Positions 45,599-54,551 of a stretch of 64,000 nucleotides of DNA are shown one piece after another. The DNA is taken from NCBI GenBank assembly GCA_947497945.1, contig CANMIP010000007.1, positions 62,001 to 126,000 of the forward strand, given 5' to 3'. The notes under the pieces are model-generated. The model saw only the letters and a list, made by a program, of their open reading frames with translations. It had not been told where the DNA came from and searched no databases. Position numbers and translations under genes: made by a program. Source of the stretch: an uncultured Tropicimonas sp. (GTDB taxonomy: Bacteria > Pseudomonadota > Alphaproteobacteria > Rhodobacterales > Rhodobacteraceae). The stretch's first letter is position 1. Every line of letters starts with the position of its first letter.

Positions 45599-46165
45599 AT
45601 GTCACAAAACTTTTCAATTTGCGTTTATTGCGGCTCCCGGGACGGAGTCGAGCCGGCCTATGCGGAGGCCGCCGAGACGCTCGGAGCGGCAATCGCGACC
45701 GAGGGCTGGCGGCTGGTCTACGGCGCCGGCGATATCGGGCTGATGGGGCGCGTTGCGCGCGCGGCGCAGGCGGGGGGCGGCGAGACCTTCGGTGTCATCC
45801 CGGTGCATCTGTTCGACCGCGAGGTCGGCAAGCGGGACCTGACCAGCTTCATCATCACCGAGACGATGCATGAGCGCAAGAAGGTCATGTTCATGAATGC
45901 CGATGCCATCGTCGTGCTGCCGGGCGGCGCGGGCTCGCTGGACGAGTTCTTCGAAGCGCTGACCTGGGCGCAGCTCGGCCTGCATTCCAAGCCGCTCCTG
46001 CTGCTCGATACCGGCGATTACTGGGCGCCGCTCACCGCGTTGATGGAACATGTGGTCGCGCAGGGTTTTGCCGAGCCGAGCCTGCTGGATTTCGTTCAGA
46101 CGGTCCCGGACCTGCCGGCATTGATGGAGCGCCTGCGCGCGGCGCGTTCCGAGAGCAGCGCCTGA
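45599..46165 (+). CDS. LOG family protein (TIGR00730, nucleotide 5'-monophosphate phosphoribohydrolase type)
   Basis: A 188-residue Rossmann protein. It has the family's N-terminal SICVYCGSRDGVEPAYAEAA, GWRLVYGAGDIGLMG, and PGGAGSLDEFFEALTW (PGGxGTxxE with Ser for Thr). Relatives release free cytokinin-type bases or ribose 5-phosphate from nucleotides. Its last 70 bases overlap, tail to tail, the end of the transporter gene on the opposite strand. The ATG at 45599 follows CAGGGAT. Confidence 0.87.
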   Translation: MSQNFSICVYCGSRDGVEPAYAEAAETLGAAIATEGWRLVYGAGDIGLMGRVARAAQAGGGETFGVIPVHLFDREVGKRDLTSFIITETMHERKKVMFMNADAIVVLPGGAGSLDEFFEALTWAQLGLHSKPLLLLDTGDYWAPLTALMEHVVAQGFAEPSLLDFVQTVPDLPALMERLRAARSESSA

Positions 46166-47007
46166 GCCGAATAGAGCCCGAGCGCAGCCCAGATCAGGCC
46201 GAAGGTGATCCCGTGCCAGCGGGTGAACGGTTCGCCGAAGACCAGGGCGGCACAGAGGAATTGCAGGGTCGGGTTGAGATATTGCAGCAGCCCGACCGTC
46301 GCCAGGCGCACATGCCGCGTGGCGTAGGAAAAGAGGATGAGCGGGCCGGCGGTCATCGGGCCGGAAAGCGCGAGCAGGGCCTGGCTCGTCCAATCGAGCG
46401 CCTGCGCGCCCCCGGCCGCCCCGCTGCCGAGCCAGCCAAGCCAGAAGAGCGCGAGCGGGGAGAGCAGCAGCACCTCGGCGGTGACGGATAGGATGGCGCC
46501 GCTGCGGAGCTGTTTCTTGATCAGCCCATAGAGGCCGAACGTGACCGCGAGCGTCAGCGCCACGACCGGAACCAGTCCGAGGCCGAGTGTCAGGACCAAC
46601 ACCCCTGTTGCCGCCAAGGCGACGGCCAGCCATTGCGTGGTGCCGAGTCGCTCGCCGAAGACAAGCGCGCCGAGAAGGACGGCGACCAGCGGGAACATGT
46701 AATAGCCGAGCGAGGCCTCCATGGCCCGGCCGACTTGGATCGACCAGATATAGAAGCCCCAGTTGGTCGAGATCAGCAAGGCAGCGAGGGCCGCCACATG
46801 CCAGCGCCTGCCGAGAAATCCCCGGAGCTCGCCAATCTGTCGCTGCAGGATCAGCACCGCGCCGAAGAAGGCGAGCGACCAGAGCGTGCGATAGGACAGC
46901 ACTTCCAGCGGCGGCACATGCGCCAGCAGCTTGTAGAAGAGGGGCGACAGGCCCCAGACCGTGCAGGCGGCCAGCATGGCCAGGATACCGCGTTGCGTGT
47001 CGGACAT
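46096..47007 (-). CDS. EamA/RarD family transporter
   Basis: A 303-residue inner-membrane protein with about ten helices in two EamA repeats. RarD-specific landmarks are AACTVWGLSPLFYKLLAHVP at the start, EVLSYRTLWSLAF, STNWGFYIWSIQVGR and EASLGYYMFPLVAVLLGA. The C-terminal half has VTFGLYGLIKKQL and GLLQYLNPTLQFLCA. Substrate unknown, probably an amino acid or metabolite. The ATG at 47007 is preceded by GAAAGGGAAG. The 3' end runs 70 bases into the LOG gene. Confidence 0.88.
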   Translation of the reverse strand: MSDTQRGILAMLAACTVWGLSPLFYKLLAHVPPLEVLSYRTLWSLAFFGAVLILQRQIGELRGFLGRRWHVAALAALLISTNWGFYIWSIQVGRAMEASLGYYMFPLVAVLLGALVFGERLGTTQWLAVALAATGVLVLTLGLGLVPVVALTLAVTFGLYGLIKKQLRSGAILSVTAEVLLLSPLALFWLGWLGSGAAGGAQALDWTSQALLALSGPMTAGPLILFSYATRHVRLATVGLLQYLNPTLQFLCAALVFGEPFTRWHGITFGLIWAALGLYSAQALLSERAARRRSINAGRSGTV

Positions 47008-47365
47008 GGGCTTCCCTTTCCGTTTTCCTCGATCATGCGGCGCGGGCGGTTGCAAGGGGGGAGGGCGCGCTTTGTGGCCCTGGCGCCGGATATGCCCGCA
47101 ATGCGAGCTCTGTGCCGAAGAACGCGCCCGGTGTGAAAAGAGGGCCGGGTCGCAGCGTTGAATGGCGCGGTCTCAAGGACGAAGCCCCCCAGGTCCGCAC
47201 CGAGAGCGGCCCGGCGGGCCAGTGCCGGTTCAACAGGTCGTCTCACCCCGACATCTTTCGGCTGTGTCCGGGACAGGGCGTGCCGCAGAATTGATGCAGC
47301 GCCGAGCCTCTGTCCGGCGCGGGAACGGCTGTCCTTGCGGTGTTCGAACGAAAGAGAAGTTGAAT
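47008..47365. other. Intergenic, no gene seen
   Basis: About 360 bases between two leftward genes. Short frames on both strands lack ribosome-binding sites and are Arg/Pro-rich. The EamA gene promoter should be near 47010-47100. No RNA gene was recognised. Confidence 0.4.
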
Positions 47366-48112
47366 TTACCGAACCGCCGCGATCGGTCCGTCGGCTTTGC
47401 CATGAATGAACTGCTGGACGTAAGGGTCTGAGCAGGCATCCATTTCAGTGACCGTACCCGACCATTTGATCACGCCGTCATGCAACATTGCGACATCGTC
47501 GGCAATTGCGCGCACGGAGGTCATGTCATGGGTGATGGTCATCGCCGTCGCCCCCATCTCGACCACGATCTCGCGGATCAACTCGTTGATGACGCCGGCC
47601 ATGATCGGGTCCAGCCCGGTCGTTGGCTCGTCGAAGAAGATCACTTCGGGGTCGGCGGCGATGGCGCGGGCCAGCCCGACGCGTTTTTGCATGCCGCCCG
47701 AGAGCTCGGCGGGGAAGAGGTCGGCGGTTTCCGGCGCCAGCCCGACCCGGCGCAGCTTTTCGATCGCGATCTCGCGCGCCTCGGCCTTGGGTCGTTTGAG
47801 CCGGCCGCGCAGCAGGCGGAAGGCGACATTCTGCCAGACGGTGAAGCTGTCGAAGAGCGCGGCGCCCTGAAACAGCATGCCGAAGCGGGCGAGAAACGCG
47901 TCCCGGTCGCCGCTTTCGACCGGCTCCCCGTCAAGCGTGATGGTGCCCTGGTCCGGGTGCACGAGGCCGAGAATGCATTTGAGGGTGACGGATTTGCCGG
48001 TGCCGGAACCGCCGATGATGACCATCGACTCGCCCTTGGGCACTTCCAGCGTCACGCCGCGAAGCACCTGCTTGCCCCCGAAGGATTTATGGACGTTGTC
48101 GAGACGGATCAT
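47366..48112 (-). CDS. mlaF: ABC transporter ATPase of phospholipid transport (MlaF-like)
   Basis: A 248-residue ATPase. Walker A is GGSGTGKSVTLKC, the Q-loop lies in FGMLFQGAALFDSFTV, the signature is LSGGMQKRVGLARA and Walker B is VIFFDEPTTGLDP. The GALFDS-like Q-loop and LSGGMQKR are typical of the Mla/Ttg2A branch, which keeps phospholipids out of the outer leaflet or moves them between membranes. Its ATG overlaps the permease stop (ATGA). No MCE protein (mlaD) lies in this operon; it must be elsewhere. The gene is last in alr-mlaE-mlaF. Confidence 0.88.
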   Translation of the reverse strand: MIRLDNVHKSFGGKQVLRGVTLEVPKGESMVIIGGSGTGKSVTLKCILGLVHPDQGTITLDGEPVESGDRDAFLARFGMLFQGAALFDSFTVWQNVAFRLLRGRLKRPKAEAREIAIEKLRRVGLAPETADLFPAELSGGMQKRVGLARAIAADPEVIFFDEPTTGLDPIMAGVINELIREIVVEMGATAMTITHDMTSVRAIADDVAMLHDGVIKWSGTVTEMDACSDPYVQQFIHGKADGPIAAVR

Positions 48113-48897
48113 GCCGAGAAAAAGAGCTCCGTGAGAAGGTAGTTGGAGCCCAGGATGAGCACCGAGGCCGCGACCACCGCGAGCTTGGTTGCGCGGCCCA
48201 CGCCCTGTGCGCCGCGCCCGGAATTCATGCCGTAGAAACAGCCCATGAGGGCGACGAGGAAGCCGAAGACGGCGCCCTTGGCGACCCCGGAGGCGATATC
48301 CGAAACCTCGAGAAAATCAATCGTGTTCTTGAGATAGGCGGCGGAGTTGAAGTCCAGCCGGTTCACACCGACGAGCCAGCCGCCCATGATGCCGATGCTG
48401 TCGCCAACGGCCACGAGCACCGGCACGGTCAGGGTCGCGGCGAGCACGCGCGGCACGGCGAGATACTTGATCGGGTTGGTCGAGAGGGTGACCAGCGCGT
48501 CGATCTGCTCGGTGACCTTCATCGTGCCGATCTCGGCGGCGATGGAGGAGGCGACGCGGGCGGCGACCATCAGGCCGCCGAGCACGGGGCCAAGCTCGCG
48601 CGCCATGCCGATGGCGACGATGGAGGGGACGGCGGCCTCGGCGGAGAAGCGCGAGGAACCGTCATAGATCTGCAGTGCCAGCGCGCCGCCGGTGAAGAGC
48701 GCGGTGAGCCCGACAACGGGAAGGGAGTACCAGCCGATGGTCATCACCGCGTGCAGGAACTCGCGCGGATACCAGGGCGGACGGAAGATATGGCTGATCA
48801 CGGCGGCGGCGAAGAGCACCATGCGCCCGATCGAGGCGAGCCCGGCAAGGACAGGCCGTCCGATCGCGGCGAGCGAACGGGAAATTGCGGCGTTCAC
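48109..48897 (-). CDS. mlaE: ABC transporter permease of phospholipid transport (MlaE-like)
   Basis: A 262-residue permease of the MlaE family, with about six helices. Family blocks are MTIGWYSLPVVGLTALFTGG, ELGPVLGGLMVAARVASSIA, IGTMKVTEQIDALVTLSTNP and YLAVPRVLAATLTVPVLVAV. It starts with GTG inside the alr stop codon (GTGA overlap) and is itself overlapped by mlaF, so all three genes are translated as one unit. Confidence 0.9.
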   Translation of the reverse strand: MNAAISRSLAAIGRPVLAGLASIGRMVLFAAAVISHIFRPPWYPREFLHAVMTIGWYSLPVVGLTALFTGGALALQIYDGSSRFSAEAAVPSIVAIGMARELGPVLGGLMVAARVASSIAAEIGTMKVTEQIDALVTLSTNPIKYLAVPRVLAATLTVPVLVAVGDSIGIMGGWLVGVNRLDFNSAAYLKNTIDFLEVSDIASGVAKGAVFGFLVALMGCFYGMNSGRGAQGVGRATKLAVVAASVLILGSNYLLTELFFSA

Positions 48898-49943
48898 GCC
48901 AGGCCGCCGATGGTCTTGCGTTCGTAGCGCCCGCCGAGCGAGGTCAGGACCTCGTAGCCGATGGTTCCGGCCGCAGAGGCGACATCGTCAACGCCCTGTT
49001 CCGGGCAAAGGATGTCCATCGCCTGCGGGATCTCGGACAGCGAAGAGATATCGACGGTGATCAGGTCCATCGAGACACGGCCGACGATCGGGCAGCTGAC
49101 GCCGTCATGCCAGAGCTGGCCCGTGCCGGAGAGCGCGCGCAGCAACCCGTCCGCATAGCCGCCCGCGACGGTGGCGATGAGGCGTTCCTCCGGGGCGGTC
49201 CAGGTGGCGTTGTAGCCGACGACCTCGCCGGGGGCGACGAGCCGTGTCTGGATCACAGGCAGGGAGACGCGGGCGACGGGCTTGGCCTCGGCGAAGGGCA
49301 GGCCGCCATAGAGGCCGATGCCGGGGCGGGTCAGGTCGAAGTGATATTGCGGGCCGAGCAGTGTGCCGCCGGTGGCCGAGAGCGAGCGGCGGGCGCTGGT
49401 GCCATCGGTCATCTCGAGGAACTGCCGGAGCTGATCGCCATTCTGGGCGGAGTCGGGCTCGTCGGCGCTGGCCAGGTGGCTCATGATCAGGCGCGGCGAG
49501 AGGCTGAGGGCCAGATCGCGCACTGCCGACCATTCGGCCGGTTCCAGGCCGAGCCGGTTCATGCCGGAGTCGAGCTGCAATCCGAACGGCGCGCCGGGAA
49601 GTGCCTCGATATGGCGGGTCAGCTGGTTGATGGAATTGAGCAGGGGGATGAGGTCCAGGTCGTGGATCATGTCCGTGTCGCCGGCCATGTGGCCGCCGAA
49701 GACGTAGATTTCCGCGTTGCGCCCGAGCGCCTCGCGCACCGCCGCCCCTTCCTCGGCCGCAGCGACGAAGAAGGTCTGTGCCCCGGCCCGTGCCAGCGCC
49801 CGCGCCACACGCGCGGCGCCGAGGCCATAGCCGTCGGCCTTGACCACCGCACCGGTTTCAACGGCGCTGTCGGATTTGGAGTTCAGCGCCCGCCAGTTTG
49901 CGGCAAGCGCGTCGAGATCTATCGTGAGAGTACCAGTCGCCAT
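48894..49943 (-). CDS. alr: Alanine racemase
   Basis: A 349-residue PLP enzyme making D-alanine for peptidoglycan. K35 in GAVVKADGYGLGAARVARAL binds PLP, and the catalytic tyrosine lies in GEVVGYNATWTAPEERLIAT. The segments SHLASADEPDS and the phosphate-binding FDLTRPGIGLYGG are conserved. It is the first gene of an operon with mlaE and mlaF, an unusual but plausible cell-envelope grouping. Confidence 0.94.
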   Translation of the reverse strand: MATGTLTIDLDALAANWRALNSKSDSAVETGAVVKADGYGLGAARVARALARAGAQTFFVAAAEEGAAVREALGRNAEIYVFGGHMAGDTDMIHDLDLIPLLNSINQLTRHIEALPGAPFGLQLDSGMNRLGLEPAEWSAVRDLALSLSPRLIMSHLASADEPDSAQNGDQLRQFLEMTDGTSARRSLSATGGTLLGPQYHFDLTRPGIGLYGGLPFAEAKPVARVSLPVIQTRLVAPGEVVGYNATWTAPEERLIATVAGGYADGLLRALSGTGQLWHDGVSCPIVGRVSMDLITVDISSLSEIPQAMDILCPEQGVDDVASAAGTIGYEVLTSLGGRYERKTIGGLA

Positions 49944-50070
49944 GGGCCGGTTGTGCCAAACCGGTGCGCAGGGTCAAGGGGAAAGAGGGCCCCCGAGCGA
50001 TGTGGTCCCGGTTGAGCGGCAGCGCGGGCGGGATTTCGCGAATGGGCCCGGGTGCGGCTTGCAACGCGAT

Positions 50071-50102
50071 GCGGCCGTTGCAGGGATCCTTGCAACGGCC
50101 GC
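50071..50102. repeat. Near-perfect 32-base palindrome
   Basis: GCGGCCGTTGCA (50071-50082) and TGCAACGGCCGC (50091-50102) are exact reverse complements, and the eight bases between them continue the pairing with a single G:T. It lies downstream of the VPLPA protein gene and upstream of alr on the minus strand, where it could end transcription, though no T-run follows. Another TTGCAA element is at 50059-50064. Confidence 0.6.
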
Positions 50103-50235
50103 CTTGGATGGGATCATGCCGCCTGCAACCGGCGCGCCATCTGCGCAAGAAAGCTTCCGGCAAGATGCTCATGTGCATCCCTGTCCGGAGGTAACCCCGC
50201 GACGGGCCAGCCGGGGCAGGCGGTCTCGCCTGAAG

Positions 50236-51009
50236 TCAGGTTCTGCGTGCGCGCTTCGCACAGGCAAGGAACCCGATGCCGGCAAGCATCAGCGGAAGGC
50301 CGGCGGGCATGGGAACCGGCGCGACCGAAGCGCTGTAGCCGACCATGTTCACGAGCAGTTGTTCGTTGCCGGTCAACCCGTCCGCCGCGTTGTAGCTGCG
50401 GTCGTTCCAGTCATGCGTTGCCATCAGCACGGAGCCGGCACCGCTGGCGCCGCCGACGATGGTGGGAATGTCGAACGCGCCGCCGTGATCATAGGTTGCG
50501 AGGATCTCGACATGCGGTCCGAGATTGGAGACGGGAAAGAAATACTCGGTGGCGCCACCATCCGCGAAGGAGCTTCCAAGGCCCGTCGACAGCCCTGCGT
50601 CGATCCCTGCCTGCGTGAAGCTTACGGTTGTATTGGTGCCACGATAAGTCGAGGGCGAAGAGCCAATCTGGGCGTCTCCATCCAGAAGTCCCGAACTGTT
50701 GAAGACCCACTCCGCTCCGCGCCATTCCGTTATCAGAAGGCCGCCGGCGGTCACGAAGTCGATAATCGCGCTCGTTCCGTCCGTTCGCCCGAGGATAACG
50801 GCGTCCAGTGTGGACAGGAACGAGGCGTCATTTGCCTGGCTGGAGTCGATGTTCGAGGCGGTGTGCCCGTTTGCATTCAGAACGGAGGCATATCCGGAAC
50901 CGCCACCGCTGCTGCCAAAGATGCCGACGGTTGCGGCTTGGCCGGCAAGTGTCGATATGGCCAGCGCGGCTGCTGACAAAATGGAAACCTTGCCAACCAA
51001 TTTCGTCAA
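50236..51009 (-). CDS. Secreted VPLPA-CTERM protein
   Basis: A protein of about 257 residues if translated from TTG at 51009, which follows AGGAG and gives a clean signal peptide (TKLVGKVSILSAAALAISTL, ending at GQAA). The mature part looks like a ThuA/amidotransferase-type fold (DAVILGRTDGTSAIIDFV, TAGGLLITEWRGAEW). The tail has PVPMPAGLPLMLAGIGFLAC then KRARRT, the VPxPAGLPLL-helix-Arg pattern of VPLPA-CTERM sorting signals, which exosortases cleave. No exosortase is in this window. Upstream in-frame codons (to 51162) add a non-signal-like segment, so the start is moderately certain. Confidence 0.72.
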   Translation of the reverse strand: MTKLVGKVSILSAAALAISTLAGQAATVGIFGSSGGGSGYASVLNANGHTASNIDSSQANDASFLSTLDAVILGRTDGTSAIIDFVTAGGLLITEWRGAEWVFNSSGLLDGDAQIGSSPSTYRGTNTTVSFTQAGIDAGLSTGLGSSFADGGATEYFFPVSNLGPHVEILATYDHGGAFDIPTIVGGASGAGSVLMATHDWNDRSYNAADGLTGNEQLLVNMVGYSASVAPVPMPAGLPLMLAGIGFLACAKRARRT

Positions 51010-51457
51010 GACACTCCTGAAAATCTCCTGCTGTGTTTGCTCATGTTCAAGGAAAGCTGCAATCAAGCCGTCGCGTGTCGGGAACATGGCAAGACAGGTG
51101 AAAAACATCGACAAACTGTCTGGAAACGGTTTGGTTGCGCGCACGCAACGCGTTTTACGCAACCTTTCGATGAGGTTGCCGAACGGGTCAGGTTCTTGAC
51201 ATATGGAGCGGGCACGCCGGCGTTCTTTCGACCGCCGTCAATGCCGCTTGCGTGAGGGGCATCTCCGTATCACGGGGATCCGGCGGATAATTCGGATGTC
51301 GGAAATCTCGGCCCCTGCGTTTTCCGGGGCCGGCCCACCGGACCCGTCTTGCGGGCGGGCGGACCCCGAGACCACTGTCCAGCAGGCGGCTTTTGCACCT
51401 TGCGTCGTCGCCGGGGATCGGTTGGGGTTGCGCTGCAACCGGATCGGGACATGAGAC
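51010..51457. other. Divergent intergenic region with TTGCG repeats
   Basis: About 450 bases between two divergent genes. At 51133-51164 a GGTTGCG / CGCAACC inverted pair encloses another CGCAAC, a possible regulator site upstream of the VPLPA gene. No gene is supported. The GC content falls toward the AT-rich orphan gene on the right. Confidence 0.35.
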
Positions 51458-52123
51458 ATGAGTGACATCGACACGCGGTTCTTCATCGCCTTTCTCGCGT
51501 CGACGATCGGTTTTGCAATATGGTTTATCAAGCGTCTCATTGACGAAAAAAGGGCTGAAGCAAAACAGCGAGCAGCTCAGGAGGGTCTTGGGCGCGCACT
51601 CTTTGTAGAAGTCGATTTCAATACAACGGATCTTGGCACCTGTGAAACCGGCTCTCCGTCTCTCGAATCCCTTCGAGCAGCATTCGCGGATAACGATAAT
51701 CTCCTGCCGCATATTACGTTTTCTCGATCTTTTTCCGACTTGTATCGATCGCATATCGGAAACTTGCCAACCCTTCCGGATGATTCACTGGTCAAGACGT
51801 TTCAGTTCTACGCCTTGCTCGATAAGCTTCATGCTCAGGTCGAAGGAGTAACGAGTCCGAGCTTCCGGACATTAAGCGTCGATGGAAAGGTCGCAGCCAT
51901 GGATCTCATTCGATCAACTGCCCGTCAGGGAAGGATAGTCGGTCTGGATTTGGTGGGGGAACTTCAGCGGCAGTTTCCTCACCTCAAGCTGACCCGGTTT
52001 GGCTTGGGTGAAGAAGACAATTCCTCTCAGAACCTGAAGCGCCGCCTCATACGCTTGGACAAAGAGACTTCTAATCTTCAAGGCAAGCACGACGGAAACT
52101 TGATCTGTCGGGCCGCGGCTTAA
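51458..52123 (+). CDS. Orphan membrane-anchored protein, AT-rich
   Basis: A 221-residue protein with an N-terminal membrane helix (FFIAFLASTIGFAIWFIKRL, 8-27) followed by a basic segment, then a cytoplasmic helical domain with an Asp/Asn/Leu-rich middle (HITFSRSFSDLYRSHIGNLP) and a C-terminal RRLIRLDKETSNLQGKHDG. AT content and codon use differ clearly from dnaB, which it meets tail to tail with a four-base overlap. There is only a weak ribosome-binding site (GAGACATG). It resembles no family I recognise; transfer from elsewhere is likely. Confidence 0.62.
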   Translation: MSDIDTRFFIAFLASTIGFAIWFIKRLIDEKRAEAKQRAAQEGLGRALFVEVDFNTTDLGTCETGSPSLESLRAAFADNDNLLPHITFSRSFSDLYRSHIGNLPTLPDDSLVKTFQFYALLDKLHAQVEGVTSPSFRTLSVDGKVAAMDLIRSTARQGRIVGLDLVGELQRQFPHLKLTRFGLGEEDNSSQNLKRRLIRLDKETSNLQGKHDGNLICRAAA

Positions 52124-53640
52124 TAGCCGCCATCTTCTTCCTGTTGCCAGGGTTGGACAAGATCGCTGAACTTGGTGAACTCGCCTTCGAAGGCCAGTGA
52201 GACATCGCCGATGGGGCCATGACGCTGCTTGCCGATGATCACATCGGCCTTGCCATGCAGCGATTCCATCTCCTCCATCCAGGTCGCCATGCGATCGGTA
52301 TCGTTCTCTGGCGGCTTCTCGCGTTCCTTGTAGTACTCGCCGCGATAAACGAACATCACCACATCCGCATCCTGCTCGATCGAACCCGACTCCCGCAGGT
52401 CCGAGAGCTGCGGGCGCTTGTCGTCCCGGTTTTCCACCTGCCGCGAGAGCTGGGACAGCGCGATCACGGGGATCTCGAGTTCCTTGGCCAGCGCTTTCAT
52501 ACCCTGGGTAATCTCCGAGACCTCGTTCACACGGCTGTCCTTGGCCGTGGCTGGGCGGACGAGCTGCAGATAGTCGATGAAGAGCGCGTCGAGCCCGTGG
52601 GTCCGCTTGAGGCGCCTTGCGCGGGCGGCGAGCTGGGAGATCGGCAGGGCCGGGGTGTCGTCGATATAGAGCGGACAGGATTCCAGCTCCTTGGCGGCGG
52701 CGACGAAGCGACGGAATTCGTCTTCCGTCATGTCGCCGCGCCGGATCTTGTGGGACGGGATGCGTGAGGCTTCCGAGAGGATCCGCGAGGCGAGCTGTTC
52801 GGCCGACATCTCGAGCGAATAGAAGCCCACCACGCCGCCATCGATCGCGCCTTCTCGCCCGTCATGGCGCAAGCCGCGTTTGTAGACCTTGGCGATATTG
52901 AAGGCGATGTTACAGGCCAGCGAGGTCTTGCCCATCGAGGGGCGCCCGGCGAGGATCAGAAGGTCCGACGGATGCAGCCCGCCGAGTTTCTTGTCGAGAT
53001 CCTGCAGGCCGGTCGAGATGCCGGCAAGCCCGCCCTCGCGCTGATAGGCGGCATGGGCCACCTGCACGGCGTCCGTGACCGCGCGCAGGAAACTCTGGAA
53101 ACCGGTGTCGGACTTGCCGGCCTCGCCGAGCTTGTAGAGGGCCTGTTCGGCTTCGACGATCTGCTCGCGGGGTTCGGAGGCGACATCGACATTGTTTGCC
53201 TTGGCCGCAATATCCTTGCCCAGTGTCACCAGCTCGCGGCGGATGGCGAGGTCATAGATGATCTGCGCGTAATCGCCCGCGGCGAAGCTTGCGACGGCGC
53301 TGCCGGCAAGATTGGCAAGATAGGCCGGCCCGCCCAGCTCCTTCAGCCCCGGATGGTCTTCCAGGAAGGCTTTCAGCGTGACCGGGGTGGCCTGCAGGTT
53401 CTTGGCGATCCGGGCCTTGGCGACCTCGTAGATCTTGGCATGGACCGGATCGTAGAAATGCTCTTCGGTGATAATGGACGCGACCCTGTCGAAAACGTCG
53501 TTATTTGTCAGGATCGCGCCCAGCAGCTGCTGCTCGGCCTCGATATTATGTGGAGCCGCAAGCTCCGTTATTGCACTGCCCATGTTTGCCCGCGCTGCCA
53601 ATTCCGGGGTGGACTCCTCCACCGTCGTCAATTCGTTCAT
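52120..53640 (-). CDS. dnaB: Replicative DNA helicase
   Basis: The 506-residue hexameric fork helicase. The N-terminal primase-binding domain includes NIEAEQQLLGAILTNNDVFD. The RecA-like core has Walker A GRPSMGKTS near 230, the SLEMSAEQLASRI segment, Walker B ALFIDYLQLV and ALSQLSRQVENRDDKRP. A short Asp/Gly-rich extension with YKRGLRHDGREGAIDG lies after the Walker A helix and is an insertion relative to E. coli. Normal length for alphaproteobacteria. Convergent with the orphan gene. Confidence 0.96.
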   Translation of the reverse strand: MNELTTVEESTPELAARANMGSAITELAAPHNIEAEQQLLGAILTNNDVFDRVASIITEEHFYDPVHAKIYEVAKARIAKNLQATPVTLKAFLEDHPGLKELGGPAYLANLAGSAVASFAAGDYAQIIYDLAIRRELVTLGKDIAAKANNVDVASEPREQIVEAEQALYKLGEAGKSDTGFQSFLRAVTDAVQVAHAAYQREGGLAGISTGLQDLDKKLGGLHPSDLLILAGRPSMGKTSLACNIAFNIAKVYKRGLRHDGREGAIDGGVVGFYSLEMSAEQLASRILSEASRIPSHKIRRGDMTEDEFRRFVAAAKELESCPLYIDDTPALPISQLAARARRLKRTHGLDALFIDYLQLVRPATAKDSRVNEVSEITQGMKALAKELEIPVIALSQLSRQVENRDDKRPQLSDLRESGSIEQDADVVMFVYRGEYYKEREKPPENDTDRMATWMEEMESLHGKADVIIGKQRHGPIGDVSLAFEGEFTKFSDLVQPWQQEEDGGY

Positions 53641-53848
53641 CGCTGCACTGCCCGTTTATTTTGTATTCCGCTGTCATACAGAACGGTCCCTCGACCGGTC
53701 AAAATGTATAACCTTGTGGAAAACCTGTGAGTGGAACATGTCTGCCGGAAGCGGCTCCCTAAGCCACTGACGTATACACAATTTCCTGCACCTGTCGACC
53801 ATCGCCATGTCGGCGGTTTCCCGCCGCGAGACGGTCTGTCGCGCCCGC

Positions 53849-54523
53849 TCAGCTGCGGGCGGCCTGCCAGGCGCGGGGGTCGTCGAGGAAGGCCTCGACC
53901 TCGCCCAGGGTCTCCGAATCGAAACTCTCGCGCCGCCGGGCTTCGGCCAGCACGTCATACCAGGTGCACAGGTGATGCAGCGCGACCCCGTGGTCGCCCA
54001 ACGTCTTCACCGTCTCCGGGAAGATGCCGTAGTAGAAGATCACCGCCGTGTGGGCGCAGCTTGCCCCGGTCTGCCGGATTGCGTCGACGAAGCTCAGCTT
54101 GGAGCCGCCATCAGTTGTCAGGTCCTCGATCAGCAGCACCCGGTCCTGCTCGCCCATCACGCCTTCGATGCGGGCGTTGCGGCCATAGCCCTTGGGCTTC
54201 TTGCGCACATAGGTCATCGGCAGGCCCATCCGCTCGGCCACAAGTGCGGCAAAGGGAATGCCTGCCGTCTCGCCGCCGGCGATATTGGTGAAGGCCTCGA
54301 AGCCCGCGTCGCGCATCACCTTGGCGGTCAGGAAATCCATCAGCGTGGAGCGGATGCGCGGGTGGGAGATCAGCTTGCGGCAGTCGATATAGGTCGGAGA
54401 GGGCAGGCCGGACGCGAGCGTGAAGGGCTCGGAGGCGTTGAAATGCACCGCGCCGATCTCCAGCAGCATGCCGGCCGAGATCCGGGCCATGGTCGCATCA
54501 TCGGGGTGGGTCGTCGGGATCAT
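53849..54523 (-). CDS. pyrE: Orotate phosphoribosyltransferase
   Basis: A 224-residue enzyme forming orotidine 5'-phosphate from orotate and PRPP in pyrimidine synthesis. The PRPP loop is [12 protein letters not shown] (129-140) and the catalytic lysine loop [15 protein letters not shown] (107-121). AGAGGAG lies nine bases before the ATG at 54523. It is downstream of pyrC on the same strand, separated by 115 bases that hold a long inverted repeat. Confidence 0.95.
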   Translation of the reverse strand: MIPTTHPDDATMARISAGMLLEIGAVHFNASEPFTLASGLPSPTYIDCRKLISHPRIRSTLMDFLTAKVMRDAGFEAFTNIAGGETAGIPFAALVAERMGLPMTYVRKKPKGYGRNARIEGVMGEQDRVLLIEDLTTDGGSKLSFVDAIRQTGASCAHTAVIFYYGIFPETVKTLGDHGVALHHLCTWYDVLAEARRRESFDSETLGEVEAFLDDPRAWQAARS

Positions 54524-54551
54524 CGCGGGCGCTCCTCTTTTCCTTTTTCCT

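Noticed and set aside
49858-50178. A 106-codon leftward frame starting MHMSILPEAFLRRW
   Set aside because: Runs through the 32-base palindrome and into alr out of frame. No strong ribosome-binding site and no family signal.
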